The notes beneath the pieces were generated by a model that saw only the letters and a list, made by a program, of their open reading frames with translations, searched no databases and had not been told where the DNA came from. Positions 1-5,993 of a stretch of 6,371 nt of DNA are shown piece by piece. The stretch is from Gammaproteobacteria bacterium (lineage in GTDB: Bacteria > Pseudomonadota > Gammaproteobacteria > Enterobacterales > Alteromonadaceae). Both the position numbers and the translations under genes were made by a program. The first letter of the stretch is position 1. Every line of letters begins with the position of its first letter. The stretch lies in NCBI GenBank assembly GCA_023380515.1, contig JAMCRH010000320.1:1-6371 (forward strand), written 5' to 3'.

Positions 1-1
1 A

Positions 2-289
2 GTGGTGTTTTTGCCTATTAATTTGCACAAGTCGGCGCGCGTTCAAGAGGTCACCGAAGCGCTTTATACTGAACTGAAAGCCGCAGGTGTCGAAGTTCTG
101 TTTGATGACCGCAAAGAGCGTCCGGGTGTCATGTTTGCGGATATGGAATTGATCGGTATTCCGCATACGATCGTCATTGGCGAGCGTAACCTCGACGAAC
201 AAGCTGTTGAATACAAGAATCGCCGCACTGGCGAAAAAGAAAAACTCGCGATTGCCGACGTTGTCAGCTTTATCCAAAACGTCAAGTAA
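2..289 (+). CDS. proS: Prolyl-tRNA synthetase, C-terminal fragment (5' end outside window)
   Basis: ProS charges tRNA-Pro with proline in the cytoplasm. Only the last 95 residues are present; the reading frame is open to the left edge, so the GTG at position 2 is an internal valine codon and not a start. The visible part is the C-terminal anticodon-binding domain (HGTP_anticodon fold). It contains the conserved runs [31 protein letters not shown] and [13 protein letters not shown], which match the end of E. coli-type (bacterial, about 570-residue) ProS almost residue for residue. The catalytic class II core and the editing insertion lie upstream, out of view. The gene ends in TAA and is followed 16 bp later by a strong terminator. 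The next gene, gpt, converges on it. The identification is secure from sequence resemblance. Confidence 0.97.
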   Translation: MVFLPINLHKSARVQEVTEALYTELKAAGVEVLFDDRKERPGVMFADMELIGIPHTIVIGERNLDEQAVEYKNRRTGEKEKLAIADVVSFIQNVK

Positions 290-305
290 TCGTCGCAAGA
301 TACAG

Positions 306-343
306 AAAAGCGAGCCCCTGATTGCAGTGGCTCGCTTTTTTTT
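306..343 (+). terminator. Rho-independent terminator after proS, probably also serving gpt
   Basis: Arms AAAAGCGAGCC (306-316) and GGCTCGCTTTT (329-339) are perfectly complementary over 11 bp. Inside the loop, CTG (318-320) and CAG (325-327) can add three more pairs. Eight T residues (336-343) follow on the plus strand, which is the classic layout for ending proS. Read on the minus strand, the same stem is preceded by an A-tract and followed by only four T residues. It may therefore also stop gpt transcription, less efficiently; that second role is inferred. Confidence 0.93.
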
Positions 344-384
344 ACAACCATTTCGTCGTCGACGAATACGCAGATCGGCACTAA

Positions 385-870
385 CTAGCGGTCTTCACCC
401 GCGAGTGGATCAACATAGTGCAAGTGCATGTCCCACGGAAAGTGAATCCAAGTCGATTGCTCAACTTCACCTTCATACTCGTCCACCAGTGGCATGCCCT
501 CTGGTTTCGCGTACACAGTGATAAACTTGGCTTTCGGTAAGCGTTTGCGTAAGAACCGCAAGGTATTCCCGGTATCGACCAAGTCATCAACGACTAAGAA
601 GCCTTCGCCGTCGCTAGTTGATGTCAATTCGTTTAATAGCTCAGGCTCGGCCGATTGGGATTGATGGGCATAACTACGCACACAGGCGCTCTCCACCAAG
701 CGAATATTCAGCTCGCGAGCAATAATTGCGCCCGGTACTAATCCACCCCGACTCACCGCGATAATACCGCGCCATTGTTCAGCCGGTAATTGCCGTCGCG
801 CTAATTCTCGCGTCGCCCGATGCAACTCTTCCCATGACACGAAGTATTCCTGATGATCATGCAATCCCAT
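385..870 (-). CDS. gpt: Xanthine (xanthine-guanine) phosphoribosyltransferase
   Basis: This enzyme salvages xanthine and guanine by transferring them to PRPP, giving XMP or GMP; the E. coli enzyme also accepts hypoxanthine. The 161-residue product fits the family (E. coli Gpt has 152). Visible motifs are AVSRGGLVPG (residues 38-47), the PRPP-binding signature VVDDLVDTG (93-101) with its paired aspartates, and the purine-pocket segment WIHFPWD (141-147), equivalent to WIEQPWD in E. coli. The ATG at 870 was chosen because AGGAG stands 5 nt before it and the N-terminus then aligns with E. coli. The frame stays open to a TTG at 897, but that start has no ribosome site. The gene is convergent with proS and divergent from the ferredoxin gene, so it is probably transcribed alone. 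The enzyme is cytoplasmic or peripheral to the membrane. Confidence 0.95.
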   Translation of the reverse strand: MGLHDHQEYFVSWEELHRATRELARRQLPAEQWRGIIAVSRGGLVPGAIIARELNIRLVESACVRSYAHQSQSAEPELLNELTSTSDGEGFLVVDDLVDTGNTLRFLRKRLPKAKFITVYAKPEGMPLVDEYEGEVEQSTWIHFPWDMHLHYVDPLAGEDR

Positions 871-874
871 GCTT

Positions 875-879
875 GCTCC
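875..879 (-). promoter_or_regulatory. Ribosome binding site deciding the gpt start
   Basis: On the minus strand AGGAG is followed by 5 bases (CAAGC or equivalent register) and then the ATG at 870. This strong site fixes the gpt start at the internal ATG and rules against the TTG nine codons upstream. The upstream leader also contains a 10-bp palindrome, ATGCTAGCAT (884-893), of unknown meaning. Confidence 0.8.
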
Positions 880-892
880 TTTTATGCTAGCA

Positions 893-940
893 TTCAATTC
901 TCGATTGCAACTGAGTATAACACCAAGCCAGTGCTATTTT
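893..940 (+). promoter_or_regulatory. Candidate promoter(s) for the ferredoxin gene
   Basis: Two plus-strand candidates are visible. The first is TTCAAT (893-898), a 17-bp spacer, then TATAAC (916-921), which shares its TATA core with the minus-strand gpt -10. The second is an extended -10, TGCTATTTT (932-940), with no recognisable -35. Starts near 928 or 947 would give leaders of about 44 or 25 nt before the ATG at 972. I cannot choose between them, and I see no clear operator such as an Fe-S regulator site. Confidence 0.45.
914..922 (-). promoter_or_regulatory. Extended -10 promoter for gpt
   Basis: Read on the minus strand, the sequence is TGTTATACT: an extended -10 TG dinucleotide, one base, then TATACT, which is one mismatch from TATAAT. 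There is no good -35; the expected position (about 937-942) reads AAAAAA. Extended -10 promoters often do without a -35. The start of transcription would fall near 907, giving a leader of roughly 37 nt before the gpt ATG at 870. This is a prediction from the sequence only. Confidence 0.6.
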
Positions 941-971
941 TTGATTGGAAACAAATAGGAAAAAAAATAAT

Positions 972-1292
972 ATGCCAACCGCAATAATTATCGACAGCAA
1001 GGGTGGTCAATATGAGATTGACGTGGAAGTGGGGCAAAATCTCATGGAAGCCGCAACCGATCAGGGAATTGATGGCATTATTGGTGAGTGTGGTGGTGTG
1101 ATGTCATGCGCGACCTGTCATGTGTATGTCGCACCAGAGTGGTTCGATAAACTTCCACCTGTTGGTGACATTGAAGAAAGCATGTTAGATGTTGCTCGCG
1201 ACCCACAAGACAACAGCCGCTTAAGCTGTCAAATTGACATGACAGCGGAACTGGACGGCATTGTTGTGCATTTGCCGGTGAGTCAATTTTAA
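972..1292 (+). CDS. [2Fe-2S] ferredoxin, adrenodoxin/putidaredoxin type
   Basis: This is a small cytoplasmic one-electron carrier. The 106-residue product has the length and shape of putidaredoxin. Four cysteines ligate the cluster: Cys40, Cys46, Cys49 and Cys86 (C-X5-C-X2-C-X36-C), in the contexts GECGG, SCATCHVYV and LSCQI. The end, ELDGIVVHLPVSQF, matches the putidaredoxin C-terminus, with Phe106 where putidaredoxin has its functionally important terminal Trp. Glu39 replaces the Asp before the first cysteine. The ATG at 972 gives the family's normal N-terminus; AGGA (957-960) lies a rather long 11 nt upstream. A TTG at 945 in the same frame would add nine lysine/asparagine-rich residues and is unlikely. 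No P450, ferredoxin reductase or isc gene is present, so the partner is unknown. It converges on the kinase-like gene, with 14 bp between the stop codons. Confidence 0.93.
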   Translation: MPTAIIIDSKGGQYEIDVEVGQNLMEAATDQGIDGIIGECGGVMSCATCHVYVAPEWFDKLPPVGDIEESMLDVARDPQDNSRLSCQIDMTAELDGIVVHLPVSQF

Positions 1293-1306
1293 CCGGTCGT
1301 AGTGGC

Positions 1307-2467
1307 CTAGATAGCTGTAATCGCCATCAGAGTTCGGTCGTGATACCCGGTCACGACCGGAATAAAACCACTCAATTCTTGATCTAACGCCGCGTCACCC
1401 GTATCAACTCGCAGCGGTCGCCCATCCAACTGTTGCAGCTTTTTCTTACTCGCCACAACCATCATGTGCTCACGACCAACCGCCCGAATCACTCGCGGAG
1501 TCAGTTGCTGATTACCACGACCAAAGACGTGGCCTTGGCCACCAATTAACGTCACAACTAAGTAAACCGGCTGCTCCGCAGCCTGCGCTTGAGCGACGAG
1601 TTGTTCGAGTTCAGCACCGGTGACATCACTCGCAACGAGCGCCTGATTACGAATCACGTCAACGCCGAGTAAGGTATTGGCTAAATTCAATTCCTGCATG
1701 ATAAATTCGACTGTGGAGCCTGAGCCCATAATGTACCATGCATCGTCTTCCATACTTTCGATGACATCGGCGGCAATATCCGTCAAAATGAGTTCGTCAG
1801 ACTCTTTGCCACCAATTTTCACTGCTTGCAAGTATTCAAGTTCGCCAGGAACCTGCATTTCGCCGTAACGCCGAGCGCGCACTGTCCCGGCTCTAAACGC
1901 GGTTTCATCAATATCCATGACATCCGCAGCCCGCAACGTTGTGAGTTGTCCGCTGACGAGTTGCTCGAGTACTTTTCCTGCAGCAACAGGCGTTATGGCA
2001 TAGACACCCGAGTGAATTTTGACACCCGCGGGAATCCCCAATACCGGCAAATCCGGTTGCCCTTGTTCACTATTCAACGCTCGACAGACGTCGCGTGCGG
2101 TGCCATCACCACCGGCAAAAATAAGTAAGTCTGGTTGCGCAGTTAACAGAGCTTGGACTGCCCGTTCGGTATCCTCAGACTCAGTTTGGCTGTGTGGAGG
2201 ACGATAAAGCACGTCGTGGTCGAATCCAAAGGCCACAAGTAAATCTGCGCCCATAGCCCCTGCGGCGGTAACAAAACGAACTCGATCACGATACGGCTGT
2301 AACAGCGTCAAGGCATCTGCAACCCGTTGATTGGCTTTTGGCACTGCACCACGAGCAAGTGCCTGTTGACGAGTCTCAGCGCCATCACTACCTTTCAATG
2401 CCACAGCGCCACCAATCCCTGCATAAGGGTTAATAACCAAGGCTAAAGTATAAACAGTGGTGGTCAT
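1307..2467 (-). CDS. ATP-NAD kinase-family protein (COG3199-like), function unproven
   Basis: The 386-residue product has NAD kinase/diacylglycerol kinase fold signatures: LVINPYAGIGG near the N-terminus (residues 11-20), FAGGDGTARD with the nucleotide-binding GGDGT at 119-123, GIPAGVKIHSGVYA (about 144-157), and GSGST near residue 248. Proteins of this subgroup are usually annotated as ATP-NAD kinase or AcoX-like. They differ from the housekeeping NAD kinase NadK in length and C-terminus, and the real substrate is generally unknown. The ATG at 2467 is supported by AGGAG 5 nt upstream. It overlaps the epmC stop as TAATG, which implies translational coupling. The frame is open a further 47 codons upstream, but that stretch lies inside epmC and is not protein-like. 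The protein is probably cytoplasmic, since no signal peptide or membrane helix is seen. Confidence 0.88.
   Translation of the reverse strand: MTTTVYTLALVINPYAGIGGAVALKGSDGAETRQQALARGAVPKANQRVADALTLLQPYRDRVRFVTAAGAMGADLLVAFGFDHDVLYRPPHSQTESEDTERAVQALLTAQPDLLIFAGGDGTARDVCRALNSEQGQPDLPVLGIPAGVKIHSGVYAITPVAAGKVLEQLVSGQLTTLRAADVMDIDETAFRAGTVRARRYGEMQVPGELEYLQAVKIGGKESDELILTDIAADVIESMEDDAWYIMGSGSTVEFIMQELNLANTLLGVDVIRNQALVASDVTGAELEQLVAQAQAAEQPVYLVVTLIGGQGHVFGRGNQQLTPRVIRAVGREHMMVVASKKKLQQLDGRPLRVDTGDAALDQELSGFIPVVTGYHDRTLMAITAI
1335..1359. repeat. Hairpin at the ferredoxin/kinase convergent junction
   Basis: CGGTCGTGA (1335-1343) and TCACGACCG (1351-1359) form a perfect 9-bp stem with a 7-base loop. 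They lie in the last codons of the kinase gene, 43 bp past the ferredoxin stop. A second copy of CGGTCGT at 1294-1300, right after the ferredoxin stop, can pair with the same right arm, where the match extends to 8 bp (1293-1300 with 1353-1360). No T-tract follows on either strand, so it is not a classic intrinsic terminator. Confidence 0.6.
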
Positions 2468-3108
2468 TACAGCTCCTGTAAACGGTGTTGTTCGCGGGCT
2501 AACATGGCAGCGCCAGCGGCTTGAAATGATGCGGTACTTGGTAATGGTCGCTGATAATAAGCACAAAGTCGCTCGGCAAATCGCCAAGCTCGGGGCGGCC
2601 AACCACATTCGCAGCGCTCAAGGGCGCGAGCCAGTACCTGCTCGGCAAACTTCAGGCGATTCGGTGGTTCAGTTCCAGCCAAGTTATCGACGCTAATTTC
2701 AAACTCAATTCCAGCAGCCAAACTCAGTAACCATTCGACGGCTTGTGGCGTGATCTCCACGGCTTCGAACGCAGATTGTTGGGCTGCATTACGACCATCC
2801 GGTGCATACCAGTAGCCAAAATCAGGCAGCTGTCGCCGGACCTTTCCGGCCACACACCAGTGTGCCACCTCATGCAAGGCCGACCGAGCAAAGCCATGGG
2901 CAAAAATAACTCGGTGATAAGGTTCTTCCTGCGCATCGGAACAGGTGGCAGGCAAATAAATGGGTTCAGCAAAACCAGCGCGAAGACCATCAACGAGTAT
3001 GGTGCGCTCACTTTGCTGAAACTCACTATTAAACAGGCGGATCAATTGATCCGCCTGATGGTTTGGAGTCGTTTCTGCTGCCGCTTGTGTCACATTAGCG
3101 GCAAGCAC
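2467..3108 (-). CDS. epmC: Elongation factor P hydroxylase EpmC (YfcM)
   Basis: EpmC performs the last step of EF-P maturation in gammaproteobacteria: hydroxylation of the lysine that EpmA and EpmB have already beta-lysylated. EF-P relieves ribosome stalling at polyproline. The 213-residue product aligns closely with E. coli YfcM (182 residues). Matching segments include QLIRLFNSEF (21-30), EPIYLP, RVIFAHGFARSALHEVAHWC (66-85) with the metal-site-like HExxH at 79-83, and DFGYWYAPDGR (96-106). The start is uncertain. GTG at 3108 has only a weak GAG eight bases upstream; a second GTG lies at 3093; no ATG precedes the conserved region. The GTG at 3108 gives an N-terminus about 12-15 residues longer than in E. 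coli. The gene starts 5 bp after the S9 peptidase stop and its own stop overlaps the kinase start, so all three are probably co-transcribed. epmA, epmB and efp are not in the window. Confidence 0.93.
   Translation of the reverse strand: MLAANVTQAAAETTPNHQADQLIRLFNSEFQQSERTILVDGLRAGFAEPIYLPATCSDAQEEPYHRVIFAHGFARSALHEVAHWCVAGKVRRQLPDFGYWYAPDGRNAAQQSAFEAVEITPQAVEWLLSLAAGIEFEISVDNLAGTEPPNRLKFAEQVLARALERCECGWPPRAWRFAERLCAYYQRPLPSTASFQAAGAAMLAREQHRLQEL
3034..3057. repeat. Perfect 24-bp palindrome inside the start of epmC
   Basis: The left arm CAGGCGGATCAA is followed immediately by its exact reverse complement TTGATCCGCCTG, centred between 3045 and 3046. As RNA it gives a 10-bp stem with an AAUU loop. 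On the minus strand it is followed by TTTAAT. It encodes residues 18-25 of EpmC (Q A D Q L I R L), ends 57 bp past the peptidase stop and holds two GATC sites. The function is unknown; operator, attenuator or chance are all possible. Confidence 0.9.
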
Positions 3109-3113
3109 AGTTA

Positions 3114-5981
3114 TTACTCATAATGTTGATACTCTAGCCCTTCTTGCCACCAACTCGGTGCTGGTGCGCCTTTCAAGAAATGGTCAAAAAACTCAAGCAT
3201 TTTAATGCTGTAATCGATTTTATTGGCGAAGCGCTGGAGATGATGCGGCTCACCTTCATACTGCAGCATCACAACCGGTTTATCCAAACGTCGCAGGGCT
3301 AAATAATACTCGATCCCCTGTTCCCATGGAACCGCTTCGTCTTTGTCACCAAACTGAATTAACATCGGCGTATTAATGCGGTCCGCGACAAATACCGGCG
3401 AGTTGAGTAGATAAGGTTCGAGATTATCAAACATACTCTCGCCAATTCGACTTTGCCCCGTTTCGTACTGGAACTGCCGCGCTAAACCGGTACCCCAGCG
3501 AATACCACTATAAGCACTGGTCATGTTCGACACAGGTGCACCTGACACCACGGCAGTAAAGATATCAGTTTCAGCGACCAGGAATGCCGCTTGATAACCA
3601 GACCAGCTATGCCCGTGTAAACCAATGGCGTTCGGGTCGGCGACACCTAACTCGATAATTTTTTCAATCGCTGGCACTAACGACTCAGTCGCGCTTGGAC
3701 CTGGCGCACCGATACGGAAATGCACGTCTGGTAAAAACACGACATAGTCCTGGCCTAAATAGAACGGAAAGTTTGGCCGGTGGTTTACACGCATTTGGTT
3801 CCACTGATATAAGCGCTGCGAGAATTTCTCGTAGAAATAGACCATAACCGGGTAGCGTTTATTTGGGTCGTAGTTATCGGGCTTAATTAAGACACCTTGA
3901 AGTGGCTCGCCACGAGTTGACTCCCATTCCACGAGCTCAGCATGACCCCACACAAACGCATCGCGTTGCGGATTTACATCCGTCAAGCGTTGGCGACTGG
4001 AGAAGTCGCGTGGAGCGAGCCATAAGTCTGGGAATTGACGGAAGTCTTGCTCGGTAAACAATATGCGCTGATGGTCATCACTGTGCGCTACCAGAGTGTA
4101 GGTTTTCTGGTCTTCAATTAATGGTACTAGGAGCGCTTGCTGGCCTTGATTCAGTTGCGAAGTTTGGACGTCAAGCTGATAAAAACCAGAGTGCTTCAGC
4201 TGCTCATGGTACATGCGAACCAAGACCGGCTGTGTCGCATCAATGCTCCGTTGCTCGCCGAACATCGCGATGCGGAACTGTTGATTTTGCTCACGGCCAA
4301 TACGTGTCAGATTCGTTGCTTCGTTGGCGACAGTAACTTGCCAAATATCGAAGCGGTCATATATCCAGAATGCGCTGCTATCAGCTAACCAACCTGCAAA
4401 ACCATAGGGGCTTGGATCCGCAGGTCGGTCATTCTCTTCATCAACCCACGAGACCGGAACATCCGTTGCCAGGGTTTGAATCTGGCCACTGGCAGCATCA
4501 AATAATTGAATTTGGCTGTTCGCCATAAAGACCACGTATTGTCCGTTGGGCGCCATTAAACCGCGCTGACTTGAGGTTAAACGCTCTGCGATCTGCTGAC
4601 GTTCACCACTACTCAAATCAACGTAGTACAAGTCGTGATAGAAACCATCCCACGTGCGATCCCGCAAGTGTGGCTCTTGGTTAGACACCATCACCCCGAC
4701 AGGGTTATCACTGATCATCACATTTTCATGCACGCTATCGCTCAAAGCGACTAAGGTTTGCTCGGCGATATGCAACACGGACGTCGCTGTTGCGCGCTGA
4801 CGTTGGTTATGAGTTTGCCGCTGTTGCGGCATAATCATTCCGTCATCGCCGTGCCAGACTTGCAAGCGACGATCGTCTAACAAACGATCGAGGTCATATA
4901 GATCCGCCATACTTTCCGGCTGCGGGCGTGATGGCACTTTTTCTGCTGGGGTCGGTCGGTGACCGATGAACAGCCGGGCATTGTCATCACTCCAACGCAC
5001 TGGGCTATGTTCGGACAAGATCATTCCCCGACGGTTGGTGTTCACTTCCGCCACGCCTTGTCCTGCTTGCCACAACCATAATGCCTGTGGGGTTTCCTGC
5101 AAATTACTGTCGAGGTCAGCAACTAAAAACGCTAACGCTTCGCCGTTTGGCGCAAAGGTCAATTTACTGACGACTTTTTTCGCCGTTTGCAACAAGGTGC
5201 TGCCACTGTGATTTGCGAGGTTATACAACACGACGGCATGTTCAGTTTGTGCTTTGCTGTTCTTATCCGTAGTCGCATCCGCGTCGTTGTTACTCTCATC
5301 GCTGTTCGTATCGCCATTCGCAATTTCTCGGACAACATGCAGTGCCAAGCGCGAGCCTTCATCCGCAGCAACCACATCGACCAAATTATGAATCAGTGTT
5401 TGCTCACCCGAATTTAAGTCAATCAAGCGCAATAAGGAGCCGTGCTCACTGCCATTTTCTTTGGCATAGGTATCGTTATGCACCACATAGAGAACTTGGC
5501 CATCATTGGCAAAACCGGTCGACTGTGCGTGGCTAAAAACTTCTTGTTCACCGCTCTCAACATTCACTAGCACTGCGTTCTGAACTAACTTCCGACGCTC
5601 TTCACGACTTGTTGCTCGCTCGCGTTCAAGCAATGGAGGCTGCTGCAAAAACACCGCAAACCGACCATCGCTGGTCACCTGCGGACGCATACCGCGGACC
5701 ACTGTGAAAATGGTACCGTCGCCACTACGCACAACCTGTCCTTCCCGATCGCCATAGTCCGGGTTTGCGGAAAATGCGATCACGGCTAAATCGTCGGTAG
5801 TGACTTGCTGTTGGATTTCGCGAAATTGCATAATGTCGGTTAATTCCAACGGTCGCGGCTGTGCGTTCGTAGAGCGTGCTTGCGCTACGGTCTCACTCGC
5901 ATACATGCCAATCGGCAGTAATGCGACGATCATGACCACAGGCAGCCAACGCCGACGCAGTTCAGTAAGCAAATGCTGCAT
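3114..5981 (-). CDS. Secreted S9-family (prolyl oligopeptidase-like) serine peptidase
   Basis: The 955-residue precursor begins with a signal peptide: basic TELRRRW, a hydrophobic stretch WLPVVMIVALLPIGMYA (12-28), and a likely cut after AQA at residue 35. It is therefore probably periplasmic or exported. Residues of roughly 40-680 form the WD/beta-propeller-like region typical of S9 enzymes. The alpha/beta hydrolase domain follows from about 690. The catalytic triad is visible as Ser792 in GHSWSGY, Asp881 in FGDKDEAVPW and His913 in YEGEPHHLQ. The tail FFDHFLKGAPAPSWW is typical of S9 enzymes that hydrolyse peptides, often after proline. An acidic, Asn/Asp/Thr-rich insert (residues 220-248) interrupts the propeller. 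The ATG at 5981 is preferred because AGGA stands 5 nt before it; a GTG at 5993 lacks such a site. It is likely the first gene of the peptidase-epmC-kinase unit. Substrate and exact subfamily are not determinable here. Confidence 0.92.
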   Translation of the reverse strand: MQHLLTELRRRWLPVVMIVALLPIGMYASETVAQARSTNAQPRPLELTDIMQFREIQQQVTTDDLAVIAFSANPDYGDREGQVVRSGDGTIFTVVRGMRPQVTSDGRFAVFLQQPPLLERERATSREERRKLVQNAVLVNVESGEQEVFSHAQSTGFANDGQVLYVVHNDTYAKENGSEHGSLLRLIDLNSGEQTLIHNLVDVVAADEGSRLALHVVREIANGDTNSDESNNDADATTDKNSKAQTEHAVVLYNLANHSGSTLLQTAKKVVSKLTFAPNGEALAFLVADLDSNLQETPQALWLWQAGQGVAEVNTNRRGMILSEHSPVRWSDDNARLFIGHRPTPAEKVPSRPQPESMADLYDLDRLLDDRRLQVWHGDDGMIMPQQRQTHNQRQRATATSVLHIAEQTLVALSDSVHENVMISDNPVGVMVSNQEPHLRDRTWDGFYHDLYYVDLSSGERQQIAERLTSSQRGLMAPNGQYVVFMANSQIQLFDAASGQIQTLATDVPVSWVDEENDRPADPSPYGFAGWLADSSAFWIYDRFDIWQVTVANEATNLTRIGREQNQQFRIAMFGEQRSIDATQPVLVRMYHEQLKHSGFYQLDVQTSQLNQGQQALLVPLIEDQKTYTLVAHSDDHQRILFTEQDFRQFPDLWLAPRDFSSRQRLTDVNPQRDAFVWGHAELVEWESTRGEPLQGVLIKPDNYDPNKRYPVMVYFYEKFSQRLYQWNQMRVNHRPNFPFYLGQDYVVFLPDVHFRIGAPGPSATESLVPAIEKIIELGVADPNAIGLHGHSWSGYQAAFLVAETDIFTAVVSGAPVSNMTSAYSGIRWGTGLARQFQYETGQSRIGESMFDNLEPYLLNSPVFVADRINTPMLIQFGDKDEAVPWEQGIEYYLALRRLDKPVVMLQYEGEPHHLQRFANKIDYSIKMLEFFDHFLKGAPAPSWWQEGLEYQHYE

Positions 5982-5985
5982 GAAT

Positions 5986-5993
5986 GTCCTCAC
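5986..5993 (-). promoter_or_regulatory. Peptidase ribosome binding site within an inverted-repeat arm
   Basis: On the minus strand the sequence GTGAGGAC contains AGGA, the Shine-Dalgarno site 5 nt before the ATG at 5981. Its exact complement GTCCTCAC (minus-strand reading of 6060-6067) lies just after the upstream MFS stop. In a readthrough transcript the two could pair over 8 bp and hide the ribosome site. Confidence 0.55.

Noticed and set aside
352..366. Near-palindrome TTCGTCG-T-CGACGAA between proS and gpt
   Set aside because: It is a 6-7 bp arm hairpin with no T-tract on either strand. The neighbouring terminator at 306-343 already explains transcript ending here; it might add to gpt termination but nothing supports this.
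871..897. Upstream TTG start for gpt
   Set aside because: There is no ribosome site before it, and the nine added residues have no counterpart in E. coli Gpt. The ATG at 870 has a strong AGGAG.
945..971. Upstream TTG start for the ferredoxin
   Set aside because: It would add a short lysine/asparagine-rich leader absent from the family and would overlap the candidate promoter and the ribosome site.
2468..2608. A 47-codon upstream extension of the kinase-like frame, giving 433 residues
   Set aside because: The stretch lies inside epmC in another frame and is not like the family N-terminus. The internal ATG at 2467 has AGGAG at the right distance and begins the conserved region.
4121..4388. 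Small plus-strand frames opposite the S9 peptidase gene (others at 4966-5536 and 5800-6220)
   Set aside because: They are antisense shadows of a well-supported 955-residue gene, with no recognisable motifs and no convincing ribosome sites.
4816..4831. Short hairpin TGCCGC-TGTT-GCGGCA (and a similar 6-bp one at 4952-4966)
   Set aside because: Six-base stems within a long coding sequence are expected by chance and are not placed near any gene boundary.
4870..4890. Inverted repeat CGATCGT / ACGATCG inside the peptidase gene
   Set aside because: It arises from repeated Asp-Arg codons in DRLLDDRR, and the arms are only 7 bp within coding sequence.
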